A stretch of 53,428 bases of DNA, from positions 1-53,428 of the forward strand of contig JAQURD010000002.1 of NCBI GenBank assembly GCA_028749115.1, given 5' to 3'. The position numbers and the translations under genes are program-made. Source of the DNA: Acidobacteriota bacterium. GTDB taxonomy: Bacteria > Acidobacteriota > Aminicenantia > Aminicenantales > Saccharicenantaceae. Position 1 is the stretch's first letter; every line of letters starts with the position of its first letter. Shown here one piece after another: positions 34,258 to 43,007 of this stretch. The notes beneath the pieces are model-generated. The model was given only the letters and a program-made list of their open reading frames with translations. It made no database searches and was not told the origin of the DNA.

Positions 34258-36708
34258 ATGGAAACCAGAACTCAATTTTTTGAGCTTAAACCGGAAGAGC
34301 TGGCCTGGCATTGTCCTGAGGAATTAATACCATTTAATTCAACCGATGAATGCGCTGCCTGTGAAGATATAATTGGACAGGAAAAGGCTCTAAGATCACT
34401 GGAAACCGGACTGGAAATTAAAAGCCGCGGCTATAATATTTTCATTACTGGCCTGGTCGGAACTGGCCGGACAACAACTATTAAAAAGTTCCTGGAAAAA
34501 ATCAGGCATGGCCGGGAAGTGCCCGACGACTTGCTCTATGTCAATAATTTCAAAAAGCCAGAAGAGCCTCTTTTCCTCGCCCTGCCTGCTGGCCGGGGAC
34601 GGTTGCTGCGCGACGGTCTGGACAGGCTGATTAGCATGCTGAAAACCAACATTCCCGAGTTACTCAAAAGCCAGTTCTTCCAGGAAAGGAAGCAGAGCAT
34701 CAATGAGAGCCAGCAAAGAAAGCAAAGGGAAATTTTGCAAAACTTCGAGGATCTGGTTTCAGCGGAAGGCTTCGCTGTTATTCAGGTTCAGATGGGGCTT
34801 TTTGCCAGGCCTGATTTGATCCCGGTTATAGACGGCCAGGCAACTCCTTTTAATAAACTCGAATCTCTGGCCAAAGAAGATAAATTTCCAAAAAAGAAAC
34901 TGGATGAACTTAAAAAAAAGTACGGCCAGTTAACTGAACAACTGGAAAAAGTTATTGACCAGCTAAAAGTCATTGACGAAGAAACCCAGGTACTCTTAAA
35001 AAATCAGGAAATTGAAGCTTGCAACCCGATAGTCAAAGGAGGTCTAAGTAATCTCAGGACGGGTTTGCCTTTCCAGCCTGTCCAGACTTATCTGGATGAG
35101 ATCGAAAAAAACCTGATAACTGACCTGGACTTATTTAAAGGCCAGAAACCTGGAGAGGAACATGAGCCAGTTGAGGAATTTGATCCCTTGCTGGCTTACC
35201 GGGTAAACCTTCTGGTGGATAACTCTGACCTCCAGGGTGCTCCAGTTATTATGGAAATCACTCCCAATTACCTCAATCTCTTCGGGACAATTGAATATAG
35301 CTATGGCCGCTTTGGCGTTGGGCAGACAGATTTTACCAAAATCAAGGCCGGCTCATTTATTAAGGCCAATGGCGGTTATCTGGTTCTAAATGCTCTCGAT
35401 GTTTTGATTGAGCCGGGGGTCTGGCCAGCCCTGAAACGCACCCTTCGCTATCAGACATTCGAAATCCAGAATCCTGTTTCTCCATTTCTTATTTCCACCA
35501 GCCGGTTGAAGCCGGAACCAATTAAATGCGATGTCAAAGTCATTATGATAGGCGATGATTATATTTATAATCTTTTATATTTCATGGATGAGGATTTCAA
35601 AAAGATTTTTAAAGTTAAAGCAGAATTTGACACTGACATGGAGAAAACTGCGAAAAGTATTGTTGATTATGTTAGATTCATTAAAAAAATCTGCAATGAA
35701 GATAAATTGCAGCCGATGGGCCGTGACGGTTTGGCCGCCGTCGTCGAGTTTGGGGTCAGGCAGGCTGGCCGCCAGAAAAAATTATCGACCAGATTTCACC
35801 TGATCGCCGATGTGATAAGAGAAGCTGATTACTGGGCAAGAAAAAACGGGCACCAGTTTATTACCCGCCAGGATGTCCAGGTGGCCATCAGAGAAAAAGT
35901 CGAAAGAGTAAACCTGGCGGAGAGGAAAATTAGAGAAATGATTGAAGAAGGAACTATTCTCATTGATACCCAGGGCCAGACCGTCGGTCAGGTTAACGGT
36001 CTGGCTGTTTATGATACTGGAGAACTGGCTTTTGGCCAGCCTACCCGGATCACAGCCAGAACATCAATGGGCCGGGCAGGTGTGGTCAATATTGAAAGGG
36101 AAGCAGACTTGAGCGGTAAGACTCATAACAAAGGAGTTCTGATTCTGGCCGGTTATTTAAGAGGAAAATATGCTCAGGATAAGCCTTTTGCCCTTTCGGC
36201 CAGTATCGCCTTTGAGCAATCTTATTCAGGTGTTGACGGGGACAGTGCCTCTTCGACTGAAGTCTATGCCATCCTGTCCAGCCTGTCAGGCCTGCCACTT
36301 CGTCAGGATCTGGCGGTCACCGGTTCATTAAATCAGAAAGGCGAGATTCAACCGATCGGCGGGGTCAATGAAAAAATTGAAGGTTTCTTTGCTGTCTGCC
36401 AGGCTAAAGGCCTGACTGGAACCCAGGGGGTAATCATCCCCTACCAGAATGTGAATAATCTGATGCTCAATGAAGACGTTGTCCGGGCGGTTGAAAAAGG
36501 TCAATTTCATATTTACCCGGTTAAAACTATTGATGAAGGCCTGGAGATCTTGACGGGAGTAAAAGCTGGTGAAAAGCAGGCAGAAGGGAGATTTGAAGAG
36601 GGAACAGTTAATTATTTAGTAGATAAGGAACTTGAACGCCTGGCCATAGCCTGGCATGAATTCGAAGGCACATCGGAAGAAGGACAGCCAGTTGAACCTG
36701 AACAATAG
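34258..36708 (+). CDS. Lon-family protease of the AAA_32 (LonC/LonB-like) type
   Basis: 816 residues without the N-terminal substrate domain of classical Lon. The ATPase part has a Walker A of GLVGTGRTT (Arg71 where Lys is usual), a coiled insertion (about 140-250), and the ANGGYLVLNALDVL segment. The C-terminal S16 protease domain has the Ser-Lys dyad, Ser663 in GDSASS and Lys706 in GGVNEKIEG, spaced 43 residues as in E. coli Lon. Arg in Walker A is common in this branch, some members of which are ATP-independent, so ATPase activity is doubtful. Expected to remove misfolded cytosolic proteins. AAAGGAG lies before the ATG. Divergent from the GNAT-headed operon. Confidence 0.92.
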   Translation: METRTQFFELKPEELAWHCPEELIPFNSTDECAACEDIIGQEKALRSLETGLEIKSRGYNIFITGLVGTGRTTTIKKFLEKIRHGREVPDDLLYVNNFKKPEEPLFLALPAGRGRLLRDGLDRLISMLKTNIPELLKSQFFQERKQSINESQQRKQREILQNFEDLVSAEGFAVIQVQMGLFARPDLIPVIDGQATPFNKLESLAKEDKFPKKKLDELKKKYGQLTEQLEKVIDQLKVIDEETQVLLKNQEIEACNPIVKGGLSNLRTGLPFQPVQTYLDEIEKNLITDLDLFKGQKPGEEHEPVEEFDPLLAYRVNLLVDNSDLQGAPVIMEITPNYLNLFGTIEYSYGRFGVGQTDFTKIKAGSFIKANGGYLVLNALDVLIEPGVWPALKRTLRYQTFEIQNPVSPFLISTSRLKPEPIKCDVKVIMIGDDYIYNLLYFMDEDFKKIFKVKAEFDTDMEKTAKSIVDYVRFIKKICNEDKLQPMGRDGLAAVVEFGVRQAGRQKKLSTRFHLIADVIREADYWARKNGHQFITRQDVQVAIREKVERVNLAERKIREMIEEGTILIDTQGQTVGQVNGLAVYDTGELAFGQPTRITARTSMGRAGVVNIEREADLSGKTHNKGVLILAGYLRGKYAQDKPFALSASIAFEQSYSGVDGDSASSTEVYAILSSLSGLPLRQDLAVTGSLNQKGEIQPIGGVNEKIEGFFAVCQAKGLTGTQGVIIPYQNVNNLMLNEDVVRAVEKGQFHIYPVKTIDEGLEILTGVKAGEKQAEGRFEEGTVNYLVDKELERLAIAWHEFEGTSEEGQPVEPEQ

Positions 36709-36770
36709 GCCGGATCGGAAGACTTGAAGGTAACCGTTAAAGAGTTAAAGATCCTGCGGCACAGGAGGAC

Positions 36771-37496
36771 TCAATCCAGCAATCCAGCTTGCTTTTTAAG
36801 TCTGAGTATTTCTTCTTTTTTTAAGTAGCGCCATAAGCCGGGTCTGAGGCCTTTGATGGTCAGTCCAGCCACTGCTACTCTTTTCAATTTTTTAACATCT
36901 AGATTAAGGGCATAAAACATCTTTCGTACCTCATGTTTTCGCCCTTCATGAATTTCCAGCCTGAGGCAAGAAAATTGCCTGTTTCTGTAAATCATTGCAA
37001 CTTTATCAGGACTGGTTCTCCGGCCATCAATAAACACTCCACCTTTTAATTTAGCCACTTGCTGATCGGTAACATAGCCTTTCACTTTGACCTCATAAAA
37101 TTTTTTAAAGCCATAGCGGGGATGCAACAGGCGATTAGCCAGCTTGCCATCATTGGTGAATAGCAGGGCTCCTTCGCTTTCGCTATCAAGCCGGCCAACT
37201 GGAAACAGCCGGAAAGGAAGCCGGGGTAAAAGTTCACTGGCTGTTTTTCTTTTCTGAGGATCACTCATGGTCACGATGTAACCAGGCGGCTTATTTAACA
37301 GAATATAAATTTTAGTCGGGGGTAGCCTGACCGGCCGTCCGTCAACTTCCACCCGGTCGGAAGTTTCGTCAATCAAGGTTCCCGGACGCCTGACTACCCG
37401 GTGGTTTACTTGAACCCGACCCCCTTCTACCAGCCGATCAGCTTCTCGTCTGGAAGCCAGCCCGGCCTGAGCCAGAAATTTGTTAATCCTTAAAAT
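36771..37496 (-). CDS. RsuA/RluB-family rRNA pseudouridine synthase, apparent AUU start
   Basis: 241 residues. An N-terminal S4 RNA-binding domain (RINKFLAQAGLASRREADRL) is followed by the catalytic domain with LLNKPPGY and GRLDSESEGALLFTNDG (catalytic Asp). It isomerises uridine in 16S or 23S rRNA; RluB-like by overall length. No ATG, GTG or TTG exists between the in-frame stop at 37514-37512 and the S4 domain. The best start is ATT at 37496-37494, with AAAGGA 7 bases upstream. A TTG at 37376 would delete the whole S4 domain. It follows the pyruvate-kinase-like gene by 85 bases. A weak hairpin with T's lies at its 3' end on the plus strand. Confidence 0.88.
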   Translation of the reverse strand: MLRINKFLAQAGLASRREADRLVEGGRVQVNHRVVRRPGTLIDETSDRVEVDGRPVRLPPTKIYILLNKPPGYIVTMSDPQKRKTASELLPRLPFRLFPVGRLDSESEGALLFTNDGKLANRLLHPRYGFKKFYEVKVKGYVTDQQVAKLKGGVFIDGRRTSPDKVAMIYRNRQFSCLRLEIHEGRKHEVRKMFYALNLDVKKLKRVAVAGLTIKGLRPGLWRYLKKEEILRLKKQAGLLD

Positions 37497-37581
37497 TGGC
37501 CTGTCCTTTCTTTAATATGGCTGTTCGCAGGTTTTAGTTTAACCCAAATAATCGGAGGTAGCTACCCCGGGTTATTCTCGC

Positions 37582-38190
37582 TTACTCCACCAGGCCATAA
37601 AACCTTGGTTTGGCCAGTATTTCCATTATTTTGAGATCGAAAAAGCTCTGAGAGTTAACCGGTTTAAGCAAGACAGCCGTATCTACTCCCTTTTCTGTCC
37701 CACCCAGAGAGAGGCTGGGCTCACCACTCCTAATCAGTCCGGCATCCGCCGCCATCAGGCTTATTTCCACTGCCACCTTTAGACCCTGGCCGAAACAGCG
37801 CAAAGTGTGAGCTATGAGCTCATCAAGCTCGTAGGTGCCAAATTTTTTTCTGACTGCCCGGTTGACTCCGCCAAAAGCATGCTGGGTAGTCAGCACTTTA
37901 GCTCCGGCTTTCTCCAGTTCTAGCCTGACACTATCTGGCATTTCCTGAAAGTCTGGTTTCAAAAAGCCGGCCGAATGAGTCACCACGACTAACTGGCAGT
38001 CAGAAAAAATACCAAGAGCTTCCCTGGCAGTTTCGCCTGAGACTGATGGCAGAACTACCTGCCTGACTTTTAGCTCCTGAACCCTTATAGCCGCTCTTTT
38101 CAGGGTAGCCTCAGTATTGATAGCTCCCGGCTCATCAAAATAGAGGCAAGGCACCGCTTGACCTTTAGCTTCAAAATCTAATTGACACAT
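37582..38190 (-). CDS. Stand-alone pyruvate-kinase C-terminal-domain protein
   Basis: 202 residues. It matches the alpha/beta (PK_C) domain of pyruvate kinase, without the catalytic barrel: FDEPGAINTEATLKRAAIRVQELKVRQVVLPSVSGETAR split by short loops, then VVVTHSAGFLKP and a final KPVNSQSFFDLKIMEILAKPR. Such free-standing copies occur in bacteria and archaea; function is unknown, ligand sensing being a guess. The frame is open to an ATG at 38265, but ATG 38190 has GGGGAG with a 6-base gap and is preferred. Divergent from the permease pair. Confidence 0.82.
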   Translation of the reverse strand: MCQLDFEAKGQAVPCLYFDEPGAINTEATLKRAAIRVQELKVRQVVLPSVSGETAREALGIFSDCQLVVVTHSAGFLKPDFQEMPDSVRLELEKAGAKVLTTQHAFGGVNRAVRKKFGTYELDELIAHTLRCFGQGLKVAVEISLMAADAGLIRSGEPSLSLGGTEKGVDTAVLLKPVNSQSFFDLKIMEILAKPRFYGLVE

Positions 38191-38399
38191 AACTTTCTCC
38201 CCAGGATTAATAGCCTTAAAAATTATCTGGCTAACCATCCTTCGAGTCAAGATAGGCCTGATCATTTCGATTTTAAAATTTATTTTTTAAATTAGAACCA
38301 GGGGACTTATTTCTTCGTATAAAATAAGGTAAACTTATTGGCTGGAAACAATATCAGATAAGAATTAAGCCATAAAGACTTGAAGATGAAAGCTGTAAG

Positions 38400-39641
38400 A
38401 TGAGAAAAGGAAATATTTATTTCCATGAGTCTCTCCGTATGGCTCTGGCCTCCCTCCATTCAAACAAATTACGCACTTTCCTAACGCTCTTAGGTGTAAT
38501 TATTGGTGTCCTGACCATCATTGCTGTTGTCTCCGTCATTCAGGGGCTGAATAATTATGTCTATACAAAAATGTCTTTTTACGGAGCCAATGATTTTGCT
38601 GTCTCCAAATTTTCCCCCGTTATCTCCTCCATTAAAGATTATCAGGAGCAGCTCAAGAGAAAAGACCTGACTCTTGATGATCTGAAAACACTGAGAAGCC
38701 TCTGCCCCTCGTGCGAACTGGCCGGAGCCTCGGTCAATGCCACGCAGACGGTCAAATATGGCTCACGGAGCATCAAAAATGTTGATTTGCGCGGAGTAAC
38801 TTCAGTTGATCATTTAATCGGTTCGGTTCTCGAGCTCGAGCGGGGGCGCTATTTCACACCTGATGACGAAGAGCGCTCCAGGCTTGTCTGTATCATTGGA
38901 GCTGATGTGGCCGAGAACCTATTTCCAGGCCTTGACCCTCTGGGCCGCTGGATCAAGGTTGGTCAGCAAAATTTTGAGGTCATCGGCCTCGGGCAAAAAA
39001 AAGGCAAGATACTTGGTTTCAGTCAGGATAACTATGTCTGGATCCCCATCAGCGCCTTTATGAAAATCTATGGTAGCCGACGAACCATTACTATCAATAT
39101 TCATACTTCCTCCCAGGCAAAAATGAAGGCAGCGATGGAAGAAGTTAGAACTGTCTTGCGTTCCATCAGGAAGAGAACCTTCAACCAGCCTGATGACTTT
39201 GCCTTCCAAACTTCAGAGACTTTTATCCAGCTTTATAAATCGGCCACCTCAGGCATCTATTTCGCTATGATTGCTATTTCCTCCATTGCTCTTCTGGTGG
39301 GCGGAATAGTCATCATGAATATTATGCTGGTGTCAGTCACCGAAAGAACTAAAGAAATCGGGATAAGAATAGCAGTCGGTGCCCGTCGGCGGGATATTCT
39401 AATGCAGTTTTTGATTGAGGCAGCCATTTTGTCGGGTCTGGGTGGCTTGATTGGCATAATTTTTGGCTACATTATGGCCAGAGTGGTCACCCTAACAACT
39501 TCTATTCCTTCGCGGATAGACCCCATCTCAGTTATCGTGGCCATATTAATGTCAACGGTTGTCGGCCTATTCTTTGGCCTGTATCCAGCTAACCGGGCCG
39601 CCAAGCTTAACCCGGTCGAAGCTCTGAGGGCAGAACAATGA
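38400..39641 (+). CDS. MacB-like ABC permease 1 (FtsX fold)
   Basis: 413 residues: one N-terminal membrane helix (LRTFLTLLGVIIGVLTIIAVV), a MacB-type periplasmic core (about 45-270), then three helices, ending NRAAKLNPVEALRAEQ. The 3' end overlaps the next gene by 4 bases (ATGA). Related to permeases that move peptides, antibiotics or lipoproteins by mechanotransmission. No ATPase or membrane-fusion gene lies beside it, so it must recruit one from elsewhere. The ribosome site is poor. Confidence 0.9.
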   Translation: MRKGNIYFHESLRMALASLHSNKLRTFLTLLGVIIGVLTIIAVVSVIQGLNNYVYTKMSFYGANDFAVSKFSPVISSIKDYQEQLKRKDLTLDDLKTLRSLCPSCELAGASVNATQTVKYGSRSIKNVDLRGVTSVDHLIGSVLELERGRYFTPDDEERSRLVCIIGADVAENLFPGLDPLGRWIKVGQQNFEVIGLGQKKGKILGFSQDNYVWIPISAFMKIYGSRRTITINIHTSSQAKMKAAMEEVRTVLRSIRKRTFNQPDDFAFQTSETFIQLYKSATSGIYFAMIAISSIALLVGGIVIMNIMLVSVTERTKEIGIRIAVGARRRDILMQFLIEAAILSGLGGLIGIIFGYIMARVVTLTTSIPSRIDPISVIVAILMSTVVGLFFGLYPANRAAKLNPVEALRAEQ

Positions 39642-40888
39642 AGGTCAGAACTCAGCTCTGGCTGGAAATTTTTTCCATGTCACTGGATTCGATCAAGACG
39701 CACAAAATGCGCTCTTTCCTGACAGCTCTGGGTATTGTCATTGGCATCATGACAGTTATCGGCATGGTCTCGGTTATTCAGGGCCTGAACGCCAGTATTG
39801 CCGGCGAAATTGAGCGTATGGGCAGCAATTTAATCATCGTCCAGAAATTTGAACCGGTCGTTGTTGTAGAAAGGACAGAGGAAGAAAGACAGCGTAAAGA
39901 TTTAAGCCTGGAAGACGCCGAAGCGATTAAAGAAGCCTGCCCTCTGATCAAATCTCTGACTATTCAACTTGCACCTGATTATCTCAAATTGCCTGAGGTC
40001 AAATATCAGAACATCAAAAGCGAAAATGCAATTATCTATGGCTGTGACGATAACTTCACTAATGTCTTTGCTGTTTACCTGCCGAAAGAAGGCCGGAGTT
40101 TCACTCAGGGGGAAATCAGGCATAGCTCCCGCGTCTGTGTCATCGGAACCGAAGTTGCCGATGTGCTTTTCCCCTATATGTCGCCTGTGGGTAAAGAGAT
40201 CAAGGTCGGCCAGGAAAAATTTACTGTCATCGGCGTGATGAGTAAAAGAGGGCAGATGTTTGGTCAGTCTCAGGATAACATCGTCGCTATTCCCTATACA
40301 TCGTTGATGAAATATTTTCCTTACGATCTGTCCTCTCTTTCCATAACCATCGTCCCGAAAGAAGCTAAACAAATCAATGAAACAATTGATCAGGTGACCA
40401 ATATATTAAGAGTGCGGAGGAAAGTCCCGCCTGGCCAGCCAAATGGTTTTGCTGTTTTCACTCAGGAGAGTTTACTCAGCCTGTATAATCAAATCACCGG
40501 GGCGGCCTTTATTGTCATGATCATCATTTCCTCTATCGGCCTGCTGGTTGGGGGAATTGGTGTGATGAATATTATGCTGGTCGCCGTCAAGGAAAGGACA
40601 AGAGAAATCGGCATCCGAAAGGCAATTGGAGCCAGATCGGCAGATATCGTCAAGCAATTTTTGATAGAAGCTGTAGTCCTGACTGGAATAGGCGGAATCA
40701 TCGGCATTCTGGCTGGCCTGGCCATAGCTCTGGTCGTCAAGCTGGCCACTCCTCTGCCAGCTTCTGTTTCCTGGTGGTCGGCAGCAATTGGTTTAGCTGT
40801 TTCCATGGCAGTTGGACTCTTCTTTGGGATTTTCCCCGCTCACAAAGCATCCCGCCTTAACCCGATTGCCTGCCTGAGATACGAATAA
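39638..40888 (+). CDS. MacB-like ABC permease 2 (FtsX fold)
   Basis: 416 residues, a paralogue of the upstream permease with the same layout: helix (MRSFLTALGIVIGIMTVIGMV), periplasmic core, three helices with GVMNIMLVAVKERTREIGIRKAIGA, and a final RLNPIACLRYE. The two likely form a heterodimer. The stop is five bases from the convergent alaX gene, leaving no space for a separate terminator. Confidence 0.92.
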   Translation: MKVRTQLWLEIFSMSLDSIKTHKMRSFLTALGIVIGIMTVIGMVSVIQGLNASIAGEIERMGSNLIIVQKFEPVVVVERTEEERQRKDLSLEDAEAIKEACPLIKSLTIQLAPDYLKLPEVKYQNIKSENAIIYGCDDNFTNVFAVYLPKEGRSFTQGEIRHSSRVCVIGTEVADVLFPYMSPVGKEIKVGQEKFTVIGVMSKRGQMFGQSQDNIVAIPYTSLMKYFPYDLSSLSITIVPKEAKQINETIDQVTNILRVRRKVPPGQPNGFAVFTQESLLSLYNQITGAAFIVMIIISSIGLLVGGIGVMNIMLVAVKERTREIGIRKAIGARSADIVKQFLIEAVVLTGIGGIIGILAGLAIALVVKLATPLPASVSWWSAAIGLAVSMAVGLFFGIFPAHKASRLNPIACLRYE

Positions 40889-40893
40889 CCAGT

Positions 40894-42114
40894 TCAGCTA
40901 AGGCCGCTCTGCTTTTTAAGGATATCAACCGCCAGTTGCAGGGCCTTTTCAGCCTTGTCCTGTTCTCCGCTGATCAACTGAACAAGGCTTGGGCTTCCTC
41001 CGCCTTTCAATTTGATTTCGGCCTGCAAAAATGGAATAACTGTGCGGACATCTATTTTTAAACTATCAGTCGCAGCTATCACCAGGTGAAAAGAATCCTC
41101 AGCTAAACATGCCAGAACAGCTATAACTTCTGACTCATGAACCAGATGGAGAGCCAAAAATTTTATCCCATCAGGAGATTTATCAGGAAAAAAACCAGAA
41201 ATAACTTTCGACTGGCTTTTGGCCAGTATGTCCCTGGCTTCAAAGATAGTCAGGTTTTCTTCAAGCTTTTTTTGTTTTTTCTTAAGATTTCTAAGCTCAC
41301 TTAACGCCCGGTCAGCAGAAGCTGGCACTTCTTTCTCTTCGGAGGAAAACAGGCGGGCTGCGGCTTGAAGCCACTGCCGGCGTTCTTCAAATTCAAGGAG
41401 AGCTCTAAAACCGCATACAAATGAAAAACGGAGATGGCCCCTGATTTTTTCCTGTTTGATGATTTTGATCAGTCCAATCTGACCGCTCCGCTCGCAGTGG
41501 GTCCCGCCGCAGGCGGAATAATCAAGGCCATCAACTTCGACAATTCTGATCTTTCCGGTCTTTTTTGGTGGTTTTCTGAGTGGAATGGTTGATATTTCCT
41601 CTTCTGGCAAAAAATATGTTTTGATCTCCAGGTCTGAAAATACAATTTGATTGGCCAGCCGCTCAACCTGATATGAAGTCTCATCTTTTATCGACGGCAG
41701 GTCAATTTCTACCGTCGATTCTTCCTGCCCGAGATGGAAGGACAGAGTTTCGCCTTTGATAATCTGGTAAAAGGCTTGAGAAAGAATATGCTGGCCTGAA
41801 TGCTGCTGCATATGATCAAATCGCCGTTCCCAATCAATTTGACCATAAACCTCCTCCCCGGCCAGCTCTCCTTCCAGAAAATGAAGAACCACACCATCTT
41901 CTTCTTCAACCCTGACGACTTTAACTCCGTTTAAAGAGCCGAGATCATAGGGCTGACCTCCTGACTCTGGATAAAAAGCTGTCCTGTCGAGAATAATCAG
42001 ACTCTGCCCGTCTCTAATTTCCTGGCCAATCGCTCTTGCCCGAAACTCTTTTAGATAGGAGTTTTCGAAATATAATTTATCAGTCGGGGGATAATTAATT
42101 TTATCTTCTGTCAT
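40894..42114 (-). CDS. Alanyl-tRNA editing protein AlaX, long form
   Basis: 406 residues. Trans-editing homologue of the AlaRS editing domain that hydrolyses Ser- or Gly-tRNA(Ala). FYPESGGQPYDLG, HMQQHSGQHILSQAF and SACGGTHC give the zinc site (two His, Cys, His). The C-terminal third resembles the DHHA1 domain (KGGGSPSLVQ), so it is the long AlaX-L type. The ATG at 42114 has GGAG 6 bases upstream; ATG 42126 and TTG 42132 are alternatives. Convergent with permease 2. Confidence 0.92.
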   Translation of the reverse strand: MTEDKINYPPTDKLYFENSYLKEFRARAIGQEIRDGQSLIILDRTAFYPESGGQPYDLGSLNGVKVVRVEEEDGVVLHFLEGELAGEEVYGQIDWERRFDHMQQHSGQHILSQAFYQIIKGETLSFHLGQEESTVEIDLPSIKDETSYQVERLANQIVFSDLEIKTYFLPEEEISTIPLRKPPKKTGKIRIVEVDGLDYSACGGTHCERSGQIGLIKIIKQEKIRGHLRFSFVCGFRALLEFEERRQWLQAAARLFSSEEKEVPASADRALSELRNLKKKQKKLEENLTIFEARDILAKSQSKVISGFFPDKSPDGIKFLALHLVHESEVIAVLACLAEDSFHLVIAATDSLKIDVRTVIPFLQAEIKLKGGGSPSLVQLISGEQDKAEKALQLAVDILKKQSGLS

Positions 42115-42296
42115 GGCCCTCTCCATTTTCAATAAAATAATATGGCCTGGTCTCCATGAGATTGAGAATAAGGGAAGTCTTTTCCACCACAGGTTAAACC
42201 TTTTTCTGTCTCTCTGTCTTTAGGTTTCTGAGCCAAATCAAACTCCAACCTCAATTAAGCCCTTCCGGCCGCCAGCTTAGCCAGAGAAACTTCATA

Positions 42297-42965
42297 TCAG
42301 GACGGGGCTAACTTTATAATTTTCTCAGTTGTTTTGAAATGATATTTGGCTACCCGCTCCAGTATGTCAGGACCATATTTTTTTACCAGTTGAAAGCCTG
42401 CTTCTTCAACCAGAGGTGAAGCTCCTTTGGGCAGTTCCAATCCAACCTCCAGGGAGAGTTTTTTAAGCCGGTGGAGAAATTCCGCCCGGGCCAGGATAGA
42501 AGCCGCCGCTACCGCCAGGTCAGTTTCGGCCTGGGTCTTTTGAATCAAATTAATTCTTTTGCCTTTTTTAAGTAAGGCCTGGCTGACAAATTTTTCATCA
42601 CCGAATTGGTCAGTTAAGGCCTCCTGGCAATTTACTTTTTCGAGGATATTTTCGATGGCCCTGGCATGTCCCCAGGCTAACAGGCGGTTAAGATTTCCTA
42701 GACGGTCATAAAGGTCATTATAACGCTCCGGCCCGATAGCCACGACAGAAAATATATAGCCCTTTTTCAACTCAGCTGCCAGGTCCAGCACCCGCCGATC
42801 AGACAACTTTTTACAATCTTTTACTCCTAATTCAGTTAAGACTTCGGACTGACCGTCAGGCAAAAAAAAGCCAGCTACCACTAATGGGCCAAAATAATCG
42901 CCCTTGCCGGATTCATCGGTTCCGATATGGCCTTTCTCTGGTGTAAATAGCTCTGTTTGTTCCAT
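42297..42965 (-). CDS. rnhC: Ribonuclease HIII lacking the N-terminal TBP-like domain
   Basis: 222 residues. Cuts RNA in RNA:DNA hybrids. The HIII-specific GTDESGKGDYFGPLVVAG (from residue 16) contains the first acidic residues; ALTDQFGDEKF and AETDLAVAAASILARAEF supply the rest, so the catalytic set looks complete. Typical RNase HIII is near 300 residues with an N-terminal TBP-like substrate-binding domain, absent here. Bases 42133-42296 separate it from alaX. Confidence 0.88.
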   Translation of the reverse strand: MEQTELFTPEKGHIGTDESGKGDYFGPLVVAGFFLPDGQSEVLTELGVKDCKKLSDRRVLDLAAELKKGYIFSVVAIGPERYNDLYDRLGNLNRLLAWGHARAIENILEKVNCQEALTDQFGDEKFVSQALLKKGKRINLIQKTQAETDLAVAAASILARAEFLHRLKKLSLEVGLELPKGASPLVEEAGFQLVKKYGPDILERVAKYHFKTTEKIIKLAPS

Positions 42966-43007
42966 ATTTACGACCTGGAATTTAGTTCTAAGCTATAAAA
43001 TATATTT

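Noticed and set aside
36778-36797. Short hairpin with T's at the end of the Lon-like transcript
   Set aside because: Only a 5-bp stem; mentioned with the gene but not called a terminator.
39902-40372. 156-codon minus-strand frame
   Set aside because: Antisense shadow of permease 2.
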